Positions 8,590 to 13,276 of a DNA stretch of 13,404 nt are shown one piece after another (the first letter of the stretch is position 1; every line of letters begins with the position of its first letter). Source of the DNA: CAYMAT01 sp964388495 (GTDB lineage: Bacteria > Patescibacteriota > Gracilibacteria > Peribacterales > Peribacteraceae); contig CAYMAT010000036.1 of NCBI GenBank assembly GCA_964388495.1, forward strand, positions 1-13,404, given 5' to 3'. The notes under the pieces were generated by a model, which was given only the letters and a program-made list of their open reading frames with translations, had not been told where the DNA came from and ran no database searches. Position numbers and translations under genes: made by a program.

Positions 8590-9909
8590 ATGCGGTCATC
8601 CACGCTGCTTCTCACATCCTACGCGCTTCTCTCGGTGGCGCTGTTTTACAGGCTGGGTACATATTCCGCTGCCTGTTTTGCGCTGGTAGCTCTCGCATTT
8701 GCCGCGTGCATTGCGGCTGCGGCTACGCAGAAGAAACATTCCGACGGCGGAACAGTGCCCGCGCGCATGGCCGCGGTGATCGTCATACTTTTTGCGGGGC
8801 TGGGCATGCTCGTCATTCCCAACGTGTACGCGCCGGCCATTTACATCACCAGCGCCCGTTATCTTCATTTTGTGCAGTGGTCGCACGCGGCGGTGATGGG
8901 GCTGGTTGTAGTGGGTTATCTACGAGATAACCGGAGAAGGGGGGAAGACCTGCGCAAGATCGCGTTCCTGCTTGCGGTGGCTCTGGGTGTCGCTGCGCAT
9001 GCGTGGCTGCCCTCCGCATCACCGCAGCCCAAGATCGACGTGTTTGCGATGGAACAAGGGGCATCGCAACTGCTGCTCCACGGGCAGAACCCGTACGTGG
9101 AAACAATCGAGAACCCCTACACCGATCCCTCCTTTGGCTACGCCCTCACGCACTACACGTACCTGCCGCTCAATCTCCTGGTGGAACTCCCCGCGTACGC
9201 GCTCACGCATGACGTGCGCTATGCACATCTGCTCGCCATGCTGTGCACTGCGTTCCTGCTCTGGAAACTGTGTAAGGACGAGGATCCGGTGATGGCGGAG
9301 CTTCTGGCACTTCTCTTTCTCTATAACCCGCTCAGCCTCTTTGTGTTGGAGCAATCCTGGACGGAGCCGATCATTCTCCTGGGCTTCGCGCTCTATGCGT
9401 TGGCTTATGCGGAGAAGAAAACGACACTCGCGGCCGTCATGGCGGGGCTCACCCTCAGCCTCAAGCAGTATCTCTTTATCCTGCCATTGCCCCTCTTCCG
9501 TCTTTTCCGTTCGTGGAAGAACATCGCGATCCTCTGCGGCGTCACCATGGCAACGATGGCCCTGTTTGCCCTCTGGAGCTGGAACGGATTCCTGCAAAAC
9601 GGCGTGCTGTTCCAGCTCACCGTGCCGCTGCGGACAGACACGCTCTCCGTGCCGTCGTTCTTCTTTCATGGATTCACCATGGCACCATCCCCAGTATGGG
9701 ATGCCATTGTCGCAGTCCTCTCCCTGACCGTGCCGTTCCTCCTCTGGCGTACCAAAACCCTGACCGCGCATCTGCTCGGCATCACCCTCTCCGCCTTCAC
9801 GCTGTTCTTTTTGGGGAGCAGGGGAATCACCAATTATTACTGGCTCACGGGCGGTCTGATGCTGCTCTCGCTGGCAGTCATGACAAAAAAGGAGAATGCG
9901 GTATCATAG
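8590..9909 (+). CDS. Polytopic membrane glycosyltransferase, GT-C fold (GT87/DUF2029-like)
   Basis: A 439-residue protein with about 10-12 hydrophobic segments, starting with pairs at about residues 4-22, 24-44 and 59-80. A charged loop RDNRRRGEDLRK lies near residue 113. The extracytoplasmic segment PKIDVFAMEQGASQLLLHGQ followed by NPY fits GT-C enzymes, which have a conserved acidic residue in the first large loop and an L.G.NPY motif. The downstream YNPLSLF and LSLKQYLF motifs are typical of GT87/DUF2029 proteins. Such enzymes transfer sugars from polyprenyl-phosphate donors on the outer face of the membrane; the acceptor here is unknown. It lies 16 nt after pbpC on the same strand, so it is likely the third gene of the operon and may modify envelope glycans or surface proteins. 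No clear SD is seen, and the ATG at 8590 is the first good start. Confidence 0.7.
   Translation: MRSSTLLLTSYALLSVALFYRLGTYSAACFALVALAFAACIAAAATQKKHSDGGTVPARMAAVIVILFAGLGMLVIPNVYAPAIYITSARYLHFVQWSHAAVMGLVVVGYLRDNRRRGEDLRKIAFLLAVALGVAAHAWLPSASPQPKIDVFAMEQGASQLLLHGQNPYVETIENPYTDPSFGYALTHYTYLPLNLLVELPAYALTHDVRYAHLLAMLCTAFLLWKLCKDEDPVMAELLALLFLYNPLSLFVLEQSWTEPIILLGFALYALAYAEKKTTLAAVMAGLTLSLKQYLFILPLPLFRLFRSWKNIAILCGVTMATMALFALWSWNGFLQNGVLFQLTVPLRTDTLSVPSFFFHGFTMAPSPVWDAIVAVLSLTVPFLLWRTKTLTAHLLGITLSAFTLFFLGSRGITNYYWLTGGLMLLSLAVMTKKENAVS
8914..8932 (+). repeat. Small perfect hairpin inside the glycosyltransferase gene
   Basis: GGTTATCT-ACG-AGATAACC is an 8-bp stem with a 3-nt loop. It encodes GYLRDN at the edge of a cytoplasmic loop. 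It may be a short in-frame palindromic repeat or chance; no other complete copy is seen in the window. Confidence 0.35.
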
Positions 9910-9920
9910 AAGAAGACATC

Positions 9921-9952
9921 TGTCCGCCTTCGCCATCCGGCTACGGCGGACA
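9921..9952. repeat. Intergenic inverted repeat (TGTCCGCC...GGCGGACA)
   Basis: Perfect 8-nt arms TGTCCGCC (9921-9928) and GGCGGACA (9945-9952) flank an imperfectly paired centre (GCC/GGC inner pairs, loop ATCC). It begins 11 nt after the stop of the glycosyltransferase gene. It may act as a weak terminator-like hairpin, but no T-tract follows, so a dispersed palindromic repeat is the likelier reading. From memory, TCCGCC...GGCGGA hairpins are common between genes in CPR genomes; copy number was not checked. Confidence 0.5.
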
Positions 9953-10009
9953 ATGGATCTTGCGACTCGCTTCGTCGCTCCGCTCCTTGCTCGTCTGCAA
10001 TTCAACATT
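9953..10009. other. Intergenic spacer with CGCT-rich repetitive tract before tRNA-Ala
   Basis: The stretch has a small inverted repeat GCGAC-TCGCTTC-GTCGC (9962-9978) followed by iterated CGCTC/GCTC units to about 9992. No coding signal and no convincing promoter is seen; the tRNA start follows directly. It reads like repeat debris adjoining the hairpin at 9921-9952. Confidence 0.35.
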
Positions 10010-10085
10010 GGGCCCGTAGCTCAGCTGATAGAGCGCTACATTCGCATTGTAGAGGTCGAGGGTTTAAGTCCCTTCGGGTCCACCA
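10010..10085 (+). tRNA. tRNA-Ala (anticodon CGC)
   Basis: A 76-nt complete cloverleaf with encoded CCA (10083-10085). The 7-bp acceptor stem contains the G3:U70 wobble (10012/10079), the identity element of alanine tRNAs. The D stem is GCTC/GAGC. The anticodon stem is CTACA/TGTAG with loop TTCGCAT, giving anticodon CGC (10043-10045), which reads GCG. The variable loop is 5 nt and the T stem has 5 pairs including a terminal G-U. Oddity: the almost invariant G19 and C56 are A19 (10028) and U56 (10065), a compensated A-U tertiary pair. The other tRNA in the window is canonical at these sites. Confidence 0.96.
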
Positions 10086-10116
10086 ATACCTAACAAATAA
10101 CTGGCAGAACCCACGG

Positions 10117-10126
10117 AAAGGGGTGA
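10117..10126 (+). promoter_or_regulatory. Shine-Dalgarno of the slipin gene
   Basis: AAAGGGGTGA matches the anti-SD complement AAGGAGGTGA at 8 of 10 positions. It ends 10 nt before the ATG at 10137. It is the strongest ribosome binding site in the window and fixes this start. Confidence 0.6.
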
Positions 10127-10136
10127 TACTTTCGCT

Positions 10137-10880
10137 ATGCCCATCTTCGCCCTACTACCTTTCATCATCATCTTCTTGCTCGTCTGCGTGCGTCAGATCA
10201 ACGAGTACGAGAAGGGAATCGTCTTCACCATGGGAAAGTACACCAAGATGTGGAGCGCGGGCTGGCACATTTTGATCCCCGTTTTCCAGAGCATGCGGAA
10301 AGTGGATATCCGCGTGAAGGCGGTGGATGTTCCCGATCAGGAGGCCATCACGCGCGATAACATCCCCGTCAAAATCAACGCGGTCATCTATTACAAGGTC
10401 AACGACGCAAGCAAGGCGATTATCGCCGTGGAGGATTTCCACTTTGCCGTGGGACAGATGGCGCAGACCACCATGCGCAACGCCGTGGGCGAGGTGACAC
10501 TCGATGAATTGCTCGCCAAAAAGGCGCAGCTGAGTGAGAAGATCAAAGACACCGTGGACCATGTGTCCGAAGCGTGGGGGATAGACGTCCAGAGCGTGGA
10601 GCTGAAGGACATCGTGCTGCCGGACAGTCTCAAGCGCACCATCGCCAAGGTGGCGGAGGCCCAGCGCGAAAAACAGGCCGTGATCATCAGTTCCGAAGGC
10701 GAGGTGGCTGCAGCGGAGAACATGGCCCAGGCCGCAAAAATGCTGGCCGCGGTGCCGGGCGCGCTGCACCTGCGCACGCTCCAGAGCATTAACGACATCT
10801 CTAGCGACGAATCCAATACCACCGTTTGGATGGTTCCTGTGGAGGTTTTGAAGGCGCTGGAAGGATTAACGAAAAAGTAA
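10137..10880 (+). CDS. Slipin/stomatin-like SPFH (band 7) membrane protein
   Basis: A 247-residue protein. Residues about 2-19 are a hydrophobic N-terminal anchor, followed directly by a band 7/SPFH domain. Visible family features are NEYEKGIVFTMGKYTKMWSA, GWHILIPVFQSMRKVDIRV and the VPDQEAITRDNIPVKINAVI segment. An EVTLDELLAKK motif and a helical AEAQREKQAVIISSEGE region follow, where slipins oligomerise. SPFH proteins form ring-like scaffolds that organise membrane microdomains and often restrain membrane proteases. Slipins commonly sit beside an NfeD-type protease, but none is seen here. The next gene instead encodes a secreted metalloprotease; a functional link is only suggested by adjacency. 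It lies 51 nt after tRNA-Ala and may share its transcript. Confidence 0.9.
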   Translation: MPIFALLPFIIIFLLVCVRQINEYEKGIVFTMGKYTKMWSAGWHILIPVFQSMRKVDIRVKAVDVPDQEAITRDNIPVKINAVIYYKVNDASKAIIAVEDFHFAVGQMAQTTMRNAVGEVTLDELLAKKAQLSEKIKDTVDHVSEAWGIDVQSVELKDIVLPDSLKRTIAKVAEAQREKQAVIISSEGEVAAAENMAQAAKMLAAVPGALHLRTLQSINDISSDESNTTVWMVPVEVLKALEGLTKK

Positions 10881-10903
10881 TCCAAGCCACGTCCCTCAGC
10901 CGT

Positions 10904-10909
10904 TATACT
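10904..10909 (+). promoter_or_regulatory. Candidate -10 box for a leaderless metalloprotease transcript
   Basis: TATACT ends 7 nt before the ATG at 10917, so initiation at the usual distance would start almost on the A of the start codon. No Shine-Dalgarno sequence and no good -35 is seen. The 36-nt gap also allows co-transcription with the slipin gene. Confidence 0.3.
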
Positions 10910-10916
10910 CCCCACC

Positions 10917-11867
10917 ATGAGAGGAATCGTGTCGCTCATCGTCATTCTTGTGCTCGCTTCCCTCACGGGGGTCATGGCGATACGGCGCGTCCCGTGCCTG
11001 CAACCCATCAGTATTGGCATAGGGACCGTGGACCCGCACTTTGCCGTATCGCGCCAGGAGCTGAAGGAGGCGGCACTCCGGGCGGAGAAAATCTGGGAGG
11101 ACATTGAGCACCGCGATCTCTTCACCATCGCCGATACCGGAGACGTGACCATTAACCTGGTCTACGACAAACGCCAACAGGCGGAGGAGCAACTGCAGCA
11201 GCTGGGCCAATCCATCAGCAGTGCCATGGAACAGCACGACAAACTGGACCGTCTGTATACAGACGCGCGCCAGGTCTTTGATGACGCCAATGATCTTTAC
11301 AATGAACACCGCGAAACCTTCATCCAGCACAACGACGCATACACCAAGCATCTGGACGCGGTGCAGGGAAACGCCAATGCCACACAGGCCGATTACGACG
11401 CGGTCAATACGGAGCGTGCCACGCTGCAGAAGGAGCTGGATGCCCTCAAAAAGGAACAGGTCAAAGTGGAAAGCCTCCGCACGCGCGTGAACGCGCTGGT
11501 GGACGAGGAGCACCAGCTGGTACCGGACATCAACAAGAACATTGAGAACTACAGCGACGTGGCCGGCTCCCGGGGCGACGAGTTTGAGACCGGCGTGTAC
11601 CACAGCGGCGCTGACGGCCAGAACATCAATATCTATATCTACACGGATAAGGACCAGCTTGCCCGCCTCCTCACGCACGAGATGGGTCACGCCGTGGGGC
11701 TTTTGCATGTGGAGGACCCCCAGGCCATCATGTACAGGCTGAATGAGAGCAAGAAGCTGCAAACGACGGACGCGGACGTGCAAGCCATTCACCAGCTCTG
11801 CCGCTGGGCGGACGTGAAAGGCTGGCCGCAGCTCATTTGGGAGCGTATTGGCGGCCTCTTCCACTGA
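10917..11867 (+). CDS. Secreted matrixin-like zinc metalloprotease with coiled-coil insertion
   Basis: A 316-residue protein. Residues about 3-22 are hydrophobic (signal peptide or N-terminal anchor). Residues about 30-83 resemble the N-terminal half of a metzincin catalytic domain: IGIGTVDPHFAVS, an AEKIWEDI helix, and a TINLVY strand. The zinc motif HEMGHAVGLLH gives ligands His254, His258 and His264 with catalytic Glu255, followed by the Met-turn IMY (Met272) at family spacing. Between the two halves, residues about 85-205 are highly charged and heptad-like (Gln/Glu/Lys/Leu-rich), a predicted long coiled coil interrupting the catalytic domain. The product is probably an extracytoplasmic endopeptidase; its substrate is unknown. 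Two genes upstream of it lies an operon encoding a protease-trapping A2M, so self-protection is conceivable but speculative. Confidence 0.82.
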   Translation: MRGIVSLIVILVLASLTGVMAIRRVPCLQPISIGIGTVDPHFAVSRQELKEAALRAEKIWEDIEHRDLFTIADTGDVTINLVYDKRQQAEEQLQQLGQSISSAMEQHDKLDRLYTDARQVFDDANDLYNEHRETFIQHNDAYTKHLDAVQGNANATQADYDAVNTERATLQKELDALKKEQVKVESLRTRVNALVDEEHQLVPDINKNIENYSDVAGSRGDEFETGVYHSGADGQNINIYIYTDKDQLARLLTHEMGHAVGLLHVEDPQAIMYRLNESKKLQTTDADVQAIHQLCRWADVKGWPQLIWERIGGLFH

Positions 11868-11895
11868 TTGCCCAGGCGCGGATCTATGCTAGAAT
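11868..11895 (+). promoter_or_regulatory. Promoter of tRNA-Phe
   Basis: TTGCCC (11868-11873) lies 16 nt before TAGAAT (11890-11895), which is preceded by TG and one base, an extended -10. Transcription would start near 11902, about 70 nt before the tRNA. The first base of the -35 follows directly after the TGA of the metalloprotease gene. The 11896-11970 leader has no gene. Confidence 0.55.
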
Positions 11896-11970
11896 CGCGC
11901 AGCTCCGCGAGATAACCGTGGCCCTAACCGCTCGGTCCACTTCCTTTACATCACCGCACTCTCAATTTGT

Positions 11971-12045
11971 GGCCCGGTAGCTCATTGGTAGAGCGCTGCC
12001 CTGAAGAGGCAGGCGTAGCCAGTTCGATTCTGGCCTGGGCCACCA
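11971..12045 (+). tRNA. tRNA-Phe (anticodon GAA)
   Basis: A 75-nt cloverleaf with encoded CCA (12043-12045). The acceptor stem is GGCCCGG/CTGGGCC with one G-U. The D stem is GCTC/GAGC with a 7-nt loop keeping G18-G19. The anticodon stem is CTGCC/GGCAG with loop CTGAAGA, giving anticodon GAA (12003-12005). The T stem is GCCAG/CTGGC with a normal TTCGATT loop. The short D loop appears to place U at position 15 facing A48, an unusual Levitt pair. The 3' half of this tRNA is repeated about 290 nt downstream around a GIY-YIG gene. Confidence 0.97.
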
Positions 12046-12046
12046 T
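12004..12046 (+). repeat. Direct repeat, left copy: 3' half of tRNA-Phe (att-like)
   Basis: This stretch, from the anticodon to one base past the CCA, recurs at 12295-12356. The copies match except for two substitutions (GC at 12009-12010 against AT at 12300-12301), one missing C, and a 20-nt palindromic insertion in the right copy. The layout resembles an attachment-site or target duplication at a tRNA 3' end. Confidence 0.8.
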
Positions 12047-12060
12047 TGACAATAAAAACT

Positions 12061-12303
12061 ATGTTCTACGTCTACATTCTCCAAAGCGAGAAGGATGGAA
12101 CATTTTATACAGGCATGACTTCCAACCTTCCTAAAAGGTTGATTGAACATAATCAAAGTACGACAAAAACAACACGTTCCAAGAAACCCTGGAAACTCAT
12201 TCATTCGGAAGAATATCCGACGCGAAAAGAAGCGCGCGCTCGAGAGCTCTACTGGAAAAGCGGTAGTGGAAGAGAACTACGCGATAAAGAATATAAGAGA
12301 TAG
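12061..12303 (+). CDS. Small single-domain GIY-YIG nuclease, tRNA-linked cassette
   Basis: An 80-residue protein that is essentially one GIY-YIG domain. Visible residues are Y3-V-Y5 (the GIY strand), Y16-T-G18 (YIG), Arg26 in LPKRLIEHN, and Glu62 in EARARELYWKSG, the expected metal-binding Glu. It belongs to the small stand-alone UPF0213/YhbQ-like proteins, DNA nucleases or homing-endonuclease relatives whose targets are mostly unknown. I chose ATG 12061; an in-frame TTG at 12046 overlaps the tRNA repeat and is less likely. No SD is present. The gene begins 15 nt after tRNA-Phe. Its last codons AAG AGA TAG lie inside the second tRNA copy (tRNA version AAG AGG CAG), so the stop codon comes from mutated tRNA sequence. 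It is clearly AT-richer than its neighbours, suggesting acquisition. The pairing of nuclease and duplicated tRNA end suggests a mobile mini-element. Confidence 0.85.
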   Translation: MFYVYILQSEKDGTFYTGMTSNLPKRLIEHNQSTTKTTRSKKPWKLIHSEEYPTRKEARARELYWKSGSGRELRDKEYKR

Positions 12304-12356
12304 GCGTAGCAGTTCCCTGCCTGCCGGCAGGCAGGGATTCTGGCCTGGGCCACCAT
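12295..12356 (+). pseudogene. Truncated tRNA-Phe copy (3' half) interrupted by a palindrome; right repeat of the GIY-YIG cassette
   Basis: This repeats tRNA-Phe from the anticodon loop to the CCA. The left part (12295-12315) matches with two changes and one missing C. The right part (12336-12356) matches exactly. Between what would be C56 and G57 of the T loop sit 20 extra bases, forming a 24-nt palindrome with their flanks. It has no 5' half and a broken T arm, so it cannot make a tRNA. It overlaps the end of the GIY-YIG gene by 9 nt. Confidence 0.8.
12314..12337. repeat. 24-nt perfect palindrome (TGCCTGCCGGCAGGCA core)
   Basis: Twelve bases on each side of the 12325/12326 axis are perfect reverse complements, with CCGG at the centre. 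Twenty of the bases (12316-12335) are absent from the intact tRNA-Phe sequence, so they form an insertion with a readable empty site. From memory, CTGCCTGCC/GGCAGGCAG palindromes, often read as LPAGRQ peptides, are dispersed in CPR/Patescibacteria genomes. This could not be checked here. Confidence 0.7.
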
Positions 12357-12377
12357 AAAACTGACATGCATTGGTAT

Positions 12378-12406
12378 TTGCTAATGTTTTAAATTTATGT
12401 TATAAT
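12378..12406 (+). promoter_or_regulatory. Promoter of the 92-aa ORF
   Basis: TTGCTA (12378-12383), a 17-nt spacer, then TATAAT (12401-12406) preceded by TG and one base, a perfect extended -10. The start site would be near 12413, giving a leader of about 22 nt. It is the best promoter in the window by match to the sigma-70 consensus. Confidence 0.65.
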
Positions 12407-12434
12407 AATAGTATTATTTTCTTCCAAACAAACT

Positions 12435-12713
12435 ATGGGAAACAAGAATTATGATTACGATAAAATGGAAAGTCGATTCTTTTCAGTAGATGGGGCACCT
12501 TTGCCGAAGGACTATCAGCAGAAGAAGCAGGACTACCTAGGTCTTGCAGAAGACCAGGCTGCCCATTTGAGCAACCTTGAACTTAAAATGGGACTGATCG
12601 AACGCGAACACAAAAGCCAGACCGAAAACGGACTTTCTGCACAATTCTCACGTGATATGTTTAACGTTCTCCGCCAAGAAAAAAAGAATCGTGACTCAAA
12701 GAACGCAGCGTAG
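12435..12713 (+). CDS. Hypothetical 92-aa charged protein
   Basis: I do not recognise this protein. It begins MGNKNYDYDKMESRFFSVDG and is hydrophilic, with no signal peptide or TM segment. The middle (about residues 28-62) is Gln/Glu/Lys/Leu-rich and probably helical or coiled coil, and the C-terminus is basic (RQEKKNRDSK). It is very likely a real, soluble protein: it has its own extended -10 promoter and is closed by a strong terminator. No Shine-Dalgarno is visible in the AT-rich leader. Its GC content is lower than that of the operons to the left, similar to the adjacent GIY-YIG cassette, so both may have been acquired. It is convergent with the Obg gene. Confidence 0.65.
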   Translation: MGNKNYDYDKMESRFFSVDGAPLPKDYQQKKQDYLGLAEDQAAHLSNLELKMGLIEREHKSQTENGLSAQFSRDMFNVLRQEKKNRDSKNAA

Positions 12714-12722
12714 AACACTGTC

Positions 12723-12754
12723 TAAAAAGCCGGACGAATACGTCCGGTTTTTTA
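12723..12754. terminator. Bidirectional intrinsic terminator
   Basis: CCGGACG (12730-12736), loop AATA, CGTCCGG (12741-12747) form a perfect 7-bp stem. It is flanked by AAAAA (12724-12728) and TTTTTT (12748-12753), so a U-tract is made in either direction. It lies between the convergent 92-aa ORF and the Obg gene. The right T-tract overlaps the Obg TAA (12752-12754). Confidence 0.85.
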
Positions 12755-13276
12755 TAGCAAATACTCATCCACCCGCTTTTTGCCAATGCGAATCTCCGTC
12801 TCCGCGTGGTTGCTGAGTTTCTTGAGCGTCTTCAAGAGCCCGATGCGGTCAATCACGTCCACAAAACGGCGCACGCCGCTGTCGTTCCCAAAGTCCGTCA
12901 TGTTGGTGAACTGCTCAATACGCTTGCCCTTCACCACAATCGCCCCGTCCTCCGCCTTGTCCACGCGGTACGCGCCCATTTTCATGCTCTCCATGTGCGG
13001 ACGCAGCACGGGCGTGGCCTTGCGCTCCTCTTGTTCCTCTTCGTCACGCAGGTCCTCACGCTTCTGGCGTTCTTCCAAGACTATGGGGAGCAGGTCATTG
13101 ATGAGCTCCTGGATATTCTTCTTGGCCACGCCGGAGATGCTCATGAACACGGGGATTTTTTTCTTCTTGAGCGCCTTTTCAATGTCCTTCGTCTCAAAAT
13201 TCACCAGGTCCGCCTTGTTGATGATGACGAGCTCTCGCTTTTTGCCCAGGGTGGGGGAGTAGGCGATCAGCTCCTT
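12752..13276 (-). CDS. obg: Obg/CgtA ribosome-associated GTPase, C-terminal part (G4-G5 and OCT domain), truncated
   Basis: Obg GTPases bind the 50S subunit and act in ribosome assembly and stress signalling. On the minus strand this fragment has AYSPTLGKKRELVIINKADL, containing the G4 motif NKAD. It then shows the G5-like SISGVAKKNI and a charged linker, and ends in an OCT domain (QFTNMTDFGNDSGVRRFVDV through to IRIGKKRVDEYLL). The N-terminal glycine-rich Obg fold and G1-G3 are missing. Upstream of the shared KELIAY the frame continues as SecE-like sequence, so the gene is cut by a junction within 13259-13276 rather than having a natural start; the GTG at 13348 is not an Obg start. The terminator next to the stop fits a normal gene end. 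Identity is secure; the truncation is probably an assembly artefact. Confidence 0.88.
   Translation of the reverse strand, partial: KELIAYSPTLGKKRELVIINKADLVNFETKDIEKALKKKKIPVFMSISGVAKKNIQELINDLLPIVLEERQKREDLRDEEEQEERKATPVLRPHMESMKMGAYRVDKAEDGAIVVKGKRIEQFTNMTDFGNDSGVRRFVDVIDRIGLLKTLKKLSNHAETEIRIGKKRVDEYLL

Noticed and set aside
9921..9952. Rho-independent terminator for the operon
   Set aside because: The hairpin is GC-rich but has no T-tract after it on either strand, so I list it as a repeat.
11908..11918. An 11-nt match (CGAGATAACCG) to the hairpin region at 8923-8933
   Set aside because: Too short for a claim in 13 kb, and the second site lacks the left arm of the hairpin.
12004..12356. 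CRISPR-like direct repeat pair
   Set aside because: Only two copies, both tRNA-derived, flanking a protein gene; no spacer array and no cas genes.
12143..12358. A 71-codon frame ending in LPAGRQG across the palindrome
   Set aside because: It overlaps the GIY-YIG gene in another frame; its tail is just the translation of the palindrome and the tRNA fragment.
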